This document shows, piece by piece, positions 46,819-59,005 of a stretch of DNA of 64,000 nt. Under the pieces are notes generated by a model. It saw only the letters and a program-made list of their open reading frames with translations. It did not search any database and had not been told where the DNA came from. This DNA comes from Varroa destructor (lineage: Eukaryota > Arthropoda > Arachnida > Mesostigmata > Varroidae): positions 24,436,757 to 24,500,756 of the forward strand of contig NW_019211458.1 of assembly GCF_002443255.2 (NCBI RefSeq). The letters are read 5' to 3'. A program made the position numbers and the translations under genes. How positions within the stretch are numbered: position 1 is the first letter of the stretch; every line of letters begins with the position of its first letter.

Positions 46819-48258
46819 GGTTTTCTTTGTGCACGATAAGTATGAATATAAAAAGACGTGTTGTTATTTTAGTATTAAGCGATGCTACAAAGCTTTATAA
46901 TTATTCCAGAAACGCAGCCTAATTTTTAACAGTGGCACGAATCGACTGTTGAAACTGAGCTTGTCTCAATATTTACACTAGCTCAGCCTCTAGGAAGTGT
47001 CATTTTAGTCAAATGGATCGTTTGTTTACCATATAGAAAATTGGCTTTTTACATAGGTTTTAGCACGGCTGTAACGTGCAGCTTGTGCTGCACGTTCCAA
47101 AAGTGCATTTCGAAGATCTCGACCCGCCGTAAGTACCGGTCGCTAAGAAGATCTCAACTGTCAATGGTAATATTTTTTTTCTAGAGAAAGGAGAATTCGC
47201 TCGAAAACAGCCAATCCAAGAGTAACCTTTTTATTGTCCGAGATGTGTTCTGTAACAAAGACTCATTGATCAATTCGTGGTAAGAGGGCAAATAACGGTT
47301 ATTACTTACTTTGCACTTGTCTGCATTGTGGTGTTCGCTAAGGCCACGAATGGCCTAAAAATTACAATGAGAAAATTAAAGTGGGCATATTAAATCATTA
47401 CGGCTCAGTTGGAGCGATTACTGCGTAAAACACGTACTGCCTTTATTTTTCATTAGACTTTCTGCACACTAAAAAGATCATCAGTGTCAGTATTGTATCT
47501 GATAGTAGCGTTCCAAAGCCAGTCAAACCCTACTTCTCAGACACCGAATGTATAAGTGCCTTCTGCGTCTTCTACCTGATCTGAGGCGTTGTGACTACTA
47601 CGATAATGCATTTTCTTAAATCTTCCTTAAATATATTAAGACATTTTTGTAAGTTGAAAAAAGGACATCACTTTTTTACACGAAGCGCTCGACTCGCACA
47701 ACTTTACAGCGATTACGGCGTTTCTACCAATGTGACGTGAATACGTTGTTTTGCTTGGCTTTTCACCGATCTCATTAGAGACCTTTTTTACACGAATCGA
47801 TTAAACGTATTAACGTTATTCGTGGAAAAATAGTTCCATTGAATGATTAATTATGATTCATGTCTTTGACATTTTTCGTGCAGTCCAGATAGACTCTGCA
47901 TAGCAGCAATAAGTGTGTCAATGCGTTTTCTACAGTTGTTGGTTGGGGTTAAAAGTACTGCAATTAAACAGACGCGTTAGCTATATTCAAGGTGCTTACG
48001 TTAGCGGGTCAAAACGATGTTATTCCAGCAGACGCCGGAAGCTTGACTGAACACAAGATCGAGCAAAACTACTAGACGCCTCGAAAACTGTATGCCTTCT
48101 AATTTTTCACATTTAAGGCCGGATATAGACAGGCAGGCAGGCAAACAGCCAGCCGTCTGATGCGGTGTCTAACGGCGATATACCGGACGCCTTCGCATTG
48201 GTTGAACTCGAAACATAAGAGGTTCTCCCAGTACAAAAGACCGCTACTAGGCCTCAGT
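46819..48258. other. Spacer between receptor gene and its pseudogene paralogue
   Basis: No gene recognised. It contains a perfect short hairpin at 47073-47096 and otherwise AT-rich sequence. If the two receptor genes arose by tandem duplication, one duplication breakpoint should lie in or near this spacer. Confidence 0.45.
47073..47096. repeat. Perfect 10-bp hairpin with 4-base loop
   Basis: AACGTGCAGC, loop TTGT, then the exact reverse complement GCTGCACGTT. It lies about 260 bases past the receptor poly(A) signal. It is too short for a microRNA precursor. Confidence 0.85.
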
Positions 48259-51200
48259 ATGGTTGTCTGGGCAGTCGAAATAATTTTATTTCTTGTCACG
48301 GTTTTTGGCATAAGAATTGTGTCTGCATCAGGCCGATATGCTTCGCACGAGATAGATTGTCTTAGTTTCTTTTAACGACATGAATTTGGCATAGTGACGT
48401 CTGTGACGAATACAACGACTGCAGAAGTAAAATTGACGGAAATTTCTGCGAATGTTACTCAGCTGTCTTATGAACTTGAACATGTTAGTAACTACATCGT
48501 ACGGTTAAAAAGGTAGTACGACGAGAATAATAAAAACGATTTTTATTTGTCAAAGATGTTTAGGTGTAAGTTGAAATTCTAATTAATTGAATTCTACCTA
48601 AAGTGTCATACCAGATAACGTGTATGGTTACGAATATTTTTATTCTCATAGAGTATTTATCTCATAGAGATATAAATATTTTGAGCCGTTCGTATTACTT
48701 TATGTTTTTCCGAAGACTAGTCTCTCTGATCTCTTTCAGTGTTCAAACAATTTCAAACATTCAAGCCTTTGCTGTGAGTTTTGTATTTGTAATCTGTCAC
48801 TGCGGTCCAAAATACGCACGGGGGATATCAGCATCCAACATTAGGTAAGAAACGCGTAGATAAATTGAAATCCAGCGGAGGCATAGGGGGCATCTAGATG
48901 CCTGCCTTGGATGCCTGGATGCCTGATTGACGAGTGTTTAACGGAATCGCGCACTTACGAAGATGATCAAATTTACGTTAATACTAATCTGCATTTCACT
49001 TTGAATTTGGAATTTTTCGTTGGATATAATTGTTTTTTTCTGAGTGTAGAGTTCACATGCTCTCTACACATAGGTGTCCTTTGAATCAGTCAGTTTTTCT
49101 AAATGTCTCTAAACTTGGTTTCATATCGTATAGAAAAAACAGACCAGTTGATTTATAGGTTAGTTTCATTTTAGGGCTACAAGTACCTATATTCTGGTAG
49201 AAGGTAAACAATGCAATCTCTTGGATGTGTGTTCCCAGTAAACTCACTGAAAGACTGCCAAATTAATAGAAATTCTATTCATTCTTTAAGTATTTATAAA
49301 CTGACAGGATATACTACTCTACAGATTATAACTGTTTAACATTTATCAAAAATAGCGACTAGCCTAAATTAGCTCAAACCTGGACTGGTATAGATATGTG
49401 CTATTAATATATTTGTAAAGACTATTGTCAAACAAACATCTCAGCTGTTTGCCTTTTTGTAACCGATGAAATGAAGGCCAAAAGTCTGTAAACCCCAATA
49501 TTATGCAAAAGTTAACCCCCCAGAGATACAGATAAACAAAATGTATTGACTTTTGCGTCTTTTGCTTTTAATCGAGCAAATCTCACCGTTGTAATTTATC
49601 TAGATGTACAAAGGGTCGCGAGGTATATAATGCGCTTATGAGAGCGTTAAGCCTGAAACCGGCATTCAAGTATTATCATACCATATGCGGCTTGAACACA
49701 GTAACCTCTCACCCTAGGTAGATCCTAATGACCTTTTCCATTTTAATACTTTGCCGTTGCTATCAACAGGGTCGTTCACATGTAGATGTATTCATCTAGG
49801 TTATATCTATAATAAGTGGACCAAAGTCTGTGACGACATCGATGAATGCCCAGAGACACGTACGAATCACCCAGAACTTGTAAAAATAAAGATCGATCTT
49901 ATGAATGTAATTGCTCGGACAATTATATCCTCCTGTCTCACGGAAAGGGAACCAAAGGACCCCCAAAACTGTTCTTGTAGCCATAAATGAAACTAATGGT
50001 CTAATTCTTCCGGTAGACTATAAGGTCTTTATTACTTTTGTTACGCACAAATAATATCCTTTCAGGGAACATTTCGTGGAACATTAAAATGTCTTTAGTT
50101 TTTTTGTAAAGCCCTGCGCTACGAAGAAGGCGGCGACAGGCGTAGCAAGTACATCATGCTATGGGGCGAGGGAGTGAATTGCTTTCATGCCTGTTCCATA
50201 TTAACAATAGAAATTGTTTCTCCTATAACAGTTGGGAGTGATTGTGTTATTAATCCATAGAGCCTTAGAGAAAATGCTTCGATAAACAGATAAGGTACGC
50301 GGTTCCATCTATATTCTCAAAATAAAGAGGATAGTGTATATATATATATATATATATATATAGGCCAATTCTTTAAACTATGTCTAGATGGGTATGTATG
50401 AATAGTAGCGGATGAGCAAATCAACTGAATAGATAAACAGGAATTTTAATGATCGTATGAGGGGTTCTAAGAGAATATATTGTTACCAATCATCCAGCCT
50501 TATAACCATGCGTTCGTGCATTCTGTGTAACAAATATTATTAATGACATTATTCTACTGATGACGTTACACAGGGTTATTCCTGCGTGATAAAAGACTAT
50601 TGTGAAGAGAGGACGTGTCCTTTACCATTCCTGTGCCGAAATCTTGATGACCAGGGAAGCCGGCTGCATTCGCCCTGAGATAGGCTTCGAAATTAGATAT
50701 GTATCGACCGCGATGAGTGTCAAACATCAAATCTATGCGAAAGGTATCATTTTCTGAACATATCAGTTCGGTCACTTAGTCAGATTCAATACAATGTTTT
50801 TTTCTCGTAGGAATTCGTTGCTATGGATGCGAAAACCATTGAGGCTTTCCTCATCGGAGCAATCCGCCTCTATTGATGGAGTTGTCTGTGTAACTGAGGA
50901 CTGCACGAGTTTTTACAGAATAGCTTTACAAACGGAGATCCATTATGAAGCCATTATAAAAGTTCGTTAATAATGGTTAGTGCCGGTAACTATGGTCATA
51001 ATAAAAATAATTACTGATACAATCCTCGGCAGTCAACACACATACGACTTTATATGTAACGTTTTCCGCAAAATCACAGTTTTAACATTGTGAAAGTTAG
51101 CTTGCTAATTTTTTTAAATCTGTAATTTAATATTTCTTTATGCACTAAGTTATTGGCGGAGCGGAATCCTTTAACCTGGAAGGTCCCTATAACTGCAAGT

Positions 51201-51637
51201 GTTTAAATGTTGAAGGCGTTTCAACAGTGGAGCTGACCCTTAGAGATGGCCTGAAAATGAATGTTTGTCGTTCGAACAATCAATGGTCCGAACTGAGTTG
51301 CGGACCTCAACAAGAGTACATACGAGGAACATGTTGTTCCGCCGAAGGCTGCATTTATATTGGTAGTAACAGAGGGCATCGACGAATGCGCCACGGTCGA
51401 AACGATTGCCCAGAACGTCCAAAATAAGCCCGGCTTTGCTTGCGTTTGCCCTAATGGCTTTCGAGAAATATCCATTACCCTCGCATCTGGTTACGAAAAA
51501 ATTGGCTGTGTTGATATTAACAAACGCTCCTAAGGTTCACACACGTGACACTTTATTTGCCGAAATAGATAAGGCTCTTTTGATTGTAGATGCAAAGCTG
51601 GCTACATTAACGACTTCTGGTCTCTAATGGTGGATAA
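48259..51637 (+). pseudogene. 5' part of tandem LDL-receptor-like pseudogene (remnants of exons 1-5)
   Basis: The pieces follow the exon order of the intact gene at 34389-46410. Exon 1 (48259 to about 48472) keeps a signal peptide (IILFLVTVFG) and the LDLa end CDEYNDCRSKIDGNFCECYS, but has a TAA stop, a frameshift and a lost first LDLa Cys (RC to RY). Exon 2 survives only as about 48925-48984 (IDECLTESRTYEDDQIYVNT), with Cys to Tyr changes. Exon 3 (49770 to about 49985) reads GSFTCRC...CDDIDEC, then is frameshifted. Exon 4 (about 50596-50743) reads KDYCEERTCPLPFLCRN, has stops and a shift, then CIDRDECQTSNLCER and a kept gtat donor. Exon 5 (from about 51150) reads VIGG...IDECATVE...FACVCPNGFRE...CRCKAGYIND before the retrotransposon begins. 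Intron positions are kept, so the copy arose by DNA duplication, not by retroposition. Confidence 0.88.
50337..50362. repeat. (TA)n microsatellite in pseudogene intron
   Basis: A pure alternating TA run of 26 bases about 230 bases upstream of the decayed exon 4. Confidence 0.9.
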
Positions 51638-51880
51638 TTTTACCTTTTTTTTTTGGAGGTTAGAGGCAAATGCATTATGCAGACCGGACATCACTGGATT
51701 GTATTTTGTCCGGTACTGTGGGACTCTCACCCACTAAACTCTGGACCCCTTTATCAGCTTGGGTCATGGTTCGGGATATGAAACCATGACTTGCAGGAAC
51801 GGTCATTTCATCATCCTTCCCTTTGACCCGTTCCAGTCCATCCTCCATTCTGGCTTTCCTCTTGACCAGAAACTCTAGGT

Positions 51881-54800
51881 CTAGGGGGGGGATCGTACTC
51901 CCTGTACTTCTGTTAATTTCAGGTGTTGTGCGTCGGACCCATGATTGTTTCGGGTCTGCCCTTCCACTATTCTCTTACGTCTCATCCTTTCTAGTTGTTC
52001 TTTTCTTTGCATAATATCGTCAAAGAAAGCCGTAACTTTGGCCCAGTTCGTCCTGTCCTTTGTCATCATATCCACCATCTCCTTGGTACTGCCCTTTGTT
52101 GTTACTTCTCTGTGTACCTGTTTATCTCTGACCGCTCTAAGTGCCTGGCAGTGAAGAAGAGTATGTTCTACTCCGTCCTTCATGCCCGAAACGCAGAGCA
52201 CACAGATGTCCACTTGCGTTTTGCCGATTTTTGTCACGTATGTCTGGAACTGTCCATGACCCGACAAGACTTGGCAGGAGTAGTATGTTAGCTCTCCCTG
52301 GCTGCCGCGAATCCATGTCCTGACATCTGGTATTAGATGTCGGGTCCAACTACCCGGAGATTCTCCCCCTCCGTAAGTGCGTGGATTTTCCCATTGCTGC
52401 TGCCATTTGTTCATTGTATCCTTACGTGCCCTTATGTTGTCGGTGGATTCATCTCTTTGTCTTCGTTCAGCTCTTTCTATGGCAAGCAAGTCCCAGGGGA
52501 TCATTTTGGCCAGTACTAGGAGTGCTTCGGTTGACACAGTTCTGTACGCTCTGGCCACTCGTATTACTACAATTCTTTGTGCAGCCAGCAGTATATCTCG
52601 GTTGACTTTTGCCCTCAGCGCCATTTCTGCCCATACAGGAGCTGCATATAGCGCTCTAGTCTCAGCTACTGAGGCCAGCAGTCTTCGGCTACGCTCAGAG
52701 GCTCCTCCCATTCTGGGCAGTATTCTCGACAAATTAAGGGCTGCTCTTTCTGCCTTTTTAGCTGCATGTTTAATATGCTTCCTTCCAGTCATTGCAGTGT
52801 CAATTATTACTCCAAAGTATTTCGCCCTTTTCTAAATGTTAATTTGAGTATTACCCAGAGATATTTCTATATCTGTGGTCTTCTTTTTCCCAGTTAGGTA
52901 TAATGCTTCTGTCTTTTCCGCGGCTAGCCGTAGATAATGTTCTTCCATCCACCGTTCTGTGATCTGGAAGGAGTCGTTAGCTTTGTTCTCTAGTTCCACC
53001 TCTGTCTGGGCTCTGATTATGAGAGCTAGGTCATCTGCATATGCTATGGTCTCTACCCCCTCCGGCAGTCCCGTTTTTTGCAGAACCCCATCGTAAGCTA
53101 GATTCCATAGTATTGGACCGAGGACCGAGCCCTGTGGTGCTCCTGCTGCGACCATATATCTTATCCCATCCGCTATTAGTATTCTGTTCTCTAAGTATGA
53201 ACTGATGATCCTGCGTAGATGCTTAGCGATATTCTTTTCTTCCAGTGCTTCCATTAATTTTCCCCAGTTCATGCTATTAAAAGCATTTCTAACATCCAGT
53301 AGGATTAGCAGCACGAAGTTCCGGGTCTTTAGTGTGCTTCTCATCTCTTCCCTCGCTAGCCCGAGGGCCCTGTCCACAGCTGTCATCGTAGAACGGTGTT
53401 TCCTAAAGCCGTATTGCGTCTCCGACAGTGCCTCTTTATCTTCAATCTCCTTGTTCAGTCTGTTCACTATTATGCTTGCAATAGCTTTTGCTGCTGTACT
53501 TAGAAGGCAGATTGGTCGAAATGAACGAATCAGAACTAAGTTTGCTTCCTTCCATATATCCGGGAATTTTTCTCTCCGCAGTATGTCGTTCGCATATTTT
53601 TGTAATATCCTTGGCCATCTTTTGATCAACGTCTTGACTACTTCCGGTGGGACTCCGTCGGGCTCTGGTGCTTTCCCTGCTGCTATTTTGTTTCGTGCTT
53701 CTGTTATTTCTTCCAGAGTTACTTCGGGGATATCTCTTTCGTCTACCTCAATCGTTGTTTCATTCCTCCTTGGTTGCATAGGGAATAGGTTTCTTACCCC
53801 TTTCATCACTATGTCTGGGGGGATTGGTGGTGATTTTTTCTTCATTTTGTCCCTTACTATTTGATAAGAGAGTCCGAAAACGTCTCGGTCAATCCTTCTA
53901 TGAGTTTTTTCCAGGATTTTTCCTCACTATGTCGTATACTTTGTCTTAGTTTATTTCGGGCTTCCTGGTATTCCCGGAGTTGTTGTGTCGCTCTTTTTTC
54001 TGTTTCCGGTTGAAGATTGTTCGTGCGTCTCTGCCAGCTTCTTGTTCTTGTCTATGTACGCCTTTTCCTCACGCATATTTTCCTGAGATCTGCGATTTCC
54101 TTATTCCACCAGTGTTTTGGGCGGTGGTGGTGTCGATCTATGGGCGGTTGCTGATCAACTTTTGTACATGCATCAATCAGAAGCTGACTGAGTTGTTGCG
54201 CTTCTATCTGTATCCTTCCAGTTCCCGTTTCGCTTACCATGATTTGCTCGCACTTTCTGTCTAATTTTCTTCGCAGTATTGGGAGATCTAATTTCCTTGC
54301 TTGCCATCTTCTTGTCTTTCTCTGTGTTCCTTCCGGTGGTCTTGTTTGCTCGACTTGGAAAAATATGTAGTGGTGATCACTACCACTTTTTTCTTCGTCC
54401 AAAACTCTCCACCCTGTTGTGAAGGCTGCAGCCTCGTTGTTTACTAATGTGATGTCTATGTGTGATGGGTAACCACTGTCTTCACAAGTAGGAGCCTCTC
54501 CATCATTAAGCACCGCCAGTCCCTCTGCTGCCAACCGCTCTAGGGTCGTTAGTCCTCTTCTGTCGTTACTTCTGCTGCCCCATATTACATTCTTTGAGTT
54601 AAAATATCCTGTGACAATAATCTTTTTCCTATTATCATGTCGTTTTACACTTTGTCCTAGTTCTCCAAGGAATTTTTTAAATTCTTCTATTGATCTATTG
54701 GGCGAAAAGTAACATGTGCAGAATACTGCTACGTTTTCGATCTCCGCCCATATGAAACCATTTCCTGTTCCTTTTCTTCGTATTACTACGTTCCTCACGC

Positions 54801-55030
54801 GGTTCCAGTATATAGCAGTATCCTTTTTATCGTCCGTCACTCCAATTTCTTTAGCACTGGCTATTCTTTTCTAGTTGAGTTCTGATAATTGACAAAGGCG
54901 TATGCCGTATTTCTGGATTGTGATTTCCAGTAAGTCATGGGCAGCAGACGAGCGATTGAGGTTGATCTGTATTAGTTTGAACTCTATTTTGCTAATATTC
55001 TTCTATTCCTCTCTTTGCTGTTTGCTTTTG
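51881..55030 (-). pseudogene. Copy A ORF2 (APE endonuclease, reverse transcriptase, C-terminal Cys/His finger), inactivated
   Basis: On the minus strand the endonuclease begins near 55030 with LIQINLNRSSAAHDLLEI-type sequence (seen complete in copy B). Here it has an in-frame TAG at 54873-54871 where copy B has TAC. The open part 54840-54052 holds GYFNSKNVIWGS, DITLVNN and GSDHH. RT (53845-52832) shows KAPEPDGVPPEVV, SFRPICLLSTAAKAIASI, LLDVRNAFNSMNW, GAPQGSVLGPILWNL and AYADDLALI. LVLI runs straight into R-SFRPICLL, so about ten codons usual between them are missing. An in-frame TAG ends the segment at 52834-52832. The last part (52831-51881) has the finger CVLCVSGMKDGVEHTLLHC (C-x2-C-x9-H-x4-C). 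The endonuclease catalytic GDFN is GYFN. Confidence 0.8.
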
Positions 55031-55184
55031 TATCCTTAGTTCCTCAGTGGTCCGTTTAGCAGTCTTTTTTGCTGATGGTGTTATGAAATTTTCCTCGTCT
55101 GTCGTTGGTCTTTTTGTCCTCTTTTCCCTCTTCTTTGTTTCTTCTTCTCTTTCTTTCGCTACATTTTATTGTTCTCTCTTGTCT

Positions 55185-57347
55185 TTATCTCTTCTTCTCC
55201 TGTGGAAAAAGGGGACAGGGTTTTATTGCTATCTTAATGTTGAGCTTTCGTTTGACCTGGTCCACTAGAGTTCGATACCTAGGGCACAACATTGATGTAG
55301 CTCTGTGGCCCTCCATATCGCATTCGTAGCAAAAGGGAATCACTCTTTCGCACTTATTTGCCGTATGTCCCGTGATCCCACAGTGGTAGCATCTTTTTCC
55401 TTCCACTTTGGCTTTTTCGGTACATTCGTGGGCTCTATGCCCTACTTTCTGGCATCTGAAACAGTTTTGTAATTTGACCCATTCCCTTATCTTGCATCTG
55501 TAGGGCCCCATCTGTATTACTCTTCTTTCTTTTATACTTTTTACCAGAGCTGTTGGTATTTGTATCAGTGAATACCAACTGCTCCTAGACTGACGAGGGT
55601 TTCCGGCTGTTATTTCCGTGCTTGCTGGTAATCCCAGCGCTATTTTGATGTTGTTCGCTATCTTTCTACCCGTAACCAAGGGATCTACATCCCATATAGC
55701 CAACGTGTGCTGATTTGTCTTCATGCTTACATCTAGCTTCATGCCCTCCTCATTTTTAAGGATGCTGGCGATTTTTATGGCTTCATCTTTTATATTTCCC
55801 TGTACCCTCAGCAGAACGTCTCCTCCTGCCCCTTGGGAGACTCCTATTTTACCATCTATTTTTGTATGTCCTAATTTCGTGCGAACTCCCGTCAGCGCCT
55901 TACTGTAGGATCTGTTTTCTCCTGCCGTGATCCTTATTGTTGTGGTCTCTTCGTAGCGTCTTTCTCTTGTTATCGATTTTTCAATTTCCTTCTTTTCCGT
56001 ATTTTATCTTTGTGTATTGTCCTGTTGTTCTCTGCATATATTAATATCGCACCCAAAATATCTGCCATACACTTCAAGTAGTTTTCTGGTGCTCTCGGTA
56101 TCAGCTTGGTCGGTTATCTTGATTACTGGTGTTGTTTGTCCTTAAGGGTTCGTCCTTAAGGGTTTTGACTACTTTCTTGATCATTTTTGTTAGGCCCTCT
56201 TCTGTCTCCTCTTTATTTATTACTCCTATTATTATATTTGTTTTTGCGTTTTCTGGTATTCCCTCCCCTTCCACGTGCCCTGTCATGAGGTTGAAGGAGC
56301 TGCTACTCGTGATTAATGCGACACTACCCGCTGTCAGTTTTCCTACTTCCTTAGCTCCATTAATTTGGGCATCAAGTTGTTTAAGTAGCTTTTGATCCTT
56401 CTCGAGGCCTTTTTCAATTATCATCGCCCTTGTGTCCTTAATGGCCAGTATATTTTCCTTTATTATTGTAACCCGCTTAAACACTTTCTGGGGCCATGTC
56501 CTCCTAGTCTTCTTTTGTTTTGACTGCGGTTAGTTCCGCTTCTATCTCTTCCTCTATCCTTGTATTTTCGATCCCTTCTAGGCGTTCCTTTTCAATCTTC
56601 TGTTTGCATCTGTTACAAAAGATGTCTTCTTTATTTTCCTTGTGTGTTTCCTTTTCCTCGTTCTCTTTTTTTCCATTTTGAATTTTCTGTGGTTCTAGTT
56701 CCAGTATCGTGTCTTTTTGCTCCTCTAGACTATTTCTTCGTTCAAGTTCAGCCTTTTTTCTTAGTCTCTCGGTTCTTATCAAGGTTCTAATCGCTCTGGA
56801 TAATTGTCTTGGATTTTCCTTGATGTCACTTTGTTTTTTGGATAGAATTTCTAAGACTCCTGAGAGCTTTTTGACTGTACCTATGGCTTCGTCCACACTT
56901 TTGGATTCTGTTCGTACTTCTTCTTTATTTTCTTTTCGTCTCTTATCTGTTGGACTTATATCCTCCGTATTATTTACCGAAACTATTTCTTCCGTAGTTC
57001 TTTTCCTTGTCCCAACCTGTTCCTATGTTTTACTTCAGGGTTAACCCTTCGTAGCTTATATGCATCTCTTGCTCATATCCAGTCCTACATGCCTGTTGTT
57101 GGGTCTCCCCTAGGTGGCCTTTTAGTAATTGTCCTTCTTGTGTTCCTATGACGTCTTTGTCATCTACTTGTCTTGACCCCGTAGGCATTCCTTCGTGCAG
57201 GGAAAATTCTTCCTTTAGGTCTCTCCCTTCTTCTTCTCTTCTTCCTTGTTTTCTTTCTTCATATGTCTCTTCTTTTCTTCCAGGGTTGGGGACCCCTCTC
57301 GCCAGTGGCACAGTGATACCGGCATTTATTTTAATCTTATATTCCAT
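55185..57347 (-). pseudogene. Copy A ORF1 (gag-like, three CCHC zinc knuckles), frameshifted
   Basis: Open segments 57347-57030, 56896-56504, 56484-56101 and 55742-55185 are pieces of one nucleic-acid-binding ORF1 protein separated by stops and shifts. The first starts MEYKIKINAGI and is charged. The second is Glu/Lys-rich and probably coiled coil, with a lone CNRC. The last has a folded region followed by knuckles CFRCQKVGHRAHEC, CYHCGITGHTANKC and CYECDMEGHRATSMLC (the last with a longer final spacing). The equivalent C-terminal part is open over 246 codons in copy B (59148-59888). ORF1 proteins of this type coat the element RNA. Confidence 0.75.
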
Positions 57348-59005
57348 TTTGATTTCTGTTTATCTTGTTCTTTTGTGGGTCGAAAGACAGCATCGGTTGT
57401 TCGGACCGTTAGCTTTCCAACATTTATCGAGGGACAGGTTTTCATACGTGTGGCCTCAGCAACGCCCCCTGAATATTGCTGCAGAGCCCCTTCCGGTCGT
57501 CATCCGGCACTACAACAATAACGGGATTTTCGGTCAGTTGATGGGGCAGTCAGGTGGTGTTGACTAAACGCCCGGGCCCCTGTACTACCTGCCAGCCCGT
57601 CAGTGCCCCATGGTTCTAGAGCAGTACCCTCACGTTTGTCCCTGTCCAGCGACTTGTCTTATTTCCTCCGGCTCCCCCGAATCTGGCGCTTTCTATCGTT
57701 GCCCCCCTACTCTCCGCGTCGTTGAAGCCCTCTGAGTTGGCTTTCCTCCGCCGCTAGAGTCCTCAGGGCCCATCGTTTCTATTTCGCAGTAGATATGTGA
57801 GAGAACAATGAGTACTTCCCTGGGGGCTGGTTTTGGTCCGCGCCGGGTATACTTTCCCGGTACCTATCGTATCTGATAGGCCTTCCCCTATCCGCCACCT
57901 GGAGACGCGCCCTTCCGATCGTTGATTATTTCCTGCTTCTTTCAAGGACCGGACCTCCGGGGGACAGTTTTACCTTTTTTTTTTTGGAGGTTAAGGGCAA
58001 ATGCATTATGCAGACCGGACATCATTCACTGTGCTTTGTCCGGTACTGTGGGACTCTCACCCACTAAACCCTCGACCCCTTTATCAGCTTGGGCCATGGT
58101 TCGGGATATGTTTGATATTACTTCGAAACCATGACTTGCAGGAACGGTCATTTCATCATCCTTTCCTTTGAGCCGATCCAGTCCATCCTCCATTCTGGCT
58201 TTCCTCTTGACCAGAAACTCTAGGTCTCGAGGGGACCGTACTCCCTGTACTTCTGCTAATTCCAGTTGTTGTGCATCGGGCCCATGAAGAAGAGTATCTT
58301 CCACTCCGTCCTTCATGCCCGACTCGCATAGCACACAGATGTCCACTTGCGTTTTGCCAATCTTTGTCATGTATGTCTGGAACTGTTCATGACCCGACAA
58401 GACTTGGCAGGATTAGTATGTTAGCTCTCCCTGGCTACCGCGAATCCATTTACTGACATCTGGTATTAGATGTCGGGTCCAACTACCCGGAGATTCTCCC
58501 CCTCCGTAAGTGCGTGGATTTTCCCATTGCTGCTGCAATTTGTTCATTGTATCCTTACGTGCCCTTATGTTGTCGGTGGATTCATCTCTTTGTCTTCGTT
58601 CAGCTCTTTCTATGGCAAGCAAGTCCCAGGGGATCATTTTGGCCAGTACTAGGAGTGCTTCGGTTGACACAGTTCTGTACGCTCTGGCCACTCGTATTAC
58701 TACAATTCTTTGTGCAGCCAGCAGTATATCTCGGTTGACTTTTGCCCTCAGCGCCATTTCTGCCCATACAGGAGCTGCATATAGCGCTGTAGCCTCAGCT
58801 ACTGAGGCCAGCAGTCTTCGGCTGCCCTCAGAGGCTCCTCCCACTCTGGTCAGTATTCTCGACAAGTTGAGGGTTGTTCTGTCTGCTTTTTTAGCTACAT
58901 GTTTAATATGCTCCCTTCCAGTCATTGCAGTGTCAATTATTACTCCAAGGTATTATCGGAATAATATGAAATAAAAATAAAGGAAATAAAGAGGGCCTAA
59001 CAAAA

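Larger units (their letters stand above)
51638..57967 (-). mobile_element. R1-clade-like non-LTR retrotransposon, copy A (near full length, inactive)
   Basis: The element is about 6.3 kb on the minus strand. The 5' end is near 57967, next to the 3' end of copy B. A GC-rich 5' UTR runs to about 57348. ORF1 (about 57347-55185) ends in three CCHC zinc knuckles. ORF2 (about 55030-51881) has an APE-type endonuclease, RT and a C-terminal CCHC finger. The 3' end is an A10 tract followed by GGTAAAA; copy B has the same ending with A11. Three gag-like knuckles plus an N-terminal APE endonuclease plus a C-terminal Cys/His finger is the R1/LOA-type plan of the I group. The element is broken by in-frame stops, frameshifts and an RT deletion. 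It lies in the last exon of the receptor pseudogene. I found no clear target-site duplication. Confidence 0.85.

Noticed and set aside
52377..52835. 152-codon plus-strand ORF (and its twin at 58510-58974)
   Set aside because: Antisense to the conserved ORF2 C-terminal region in both copies; the repetition reflects the repeat, not a gene family.
53205..53864. 219-codon plus-strand ORF
   Set aside because: It is the antisense shadow of the reverse transcriptase of copy A, whose minus-strand frame has clear RT motifs.
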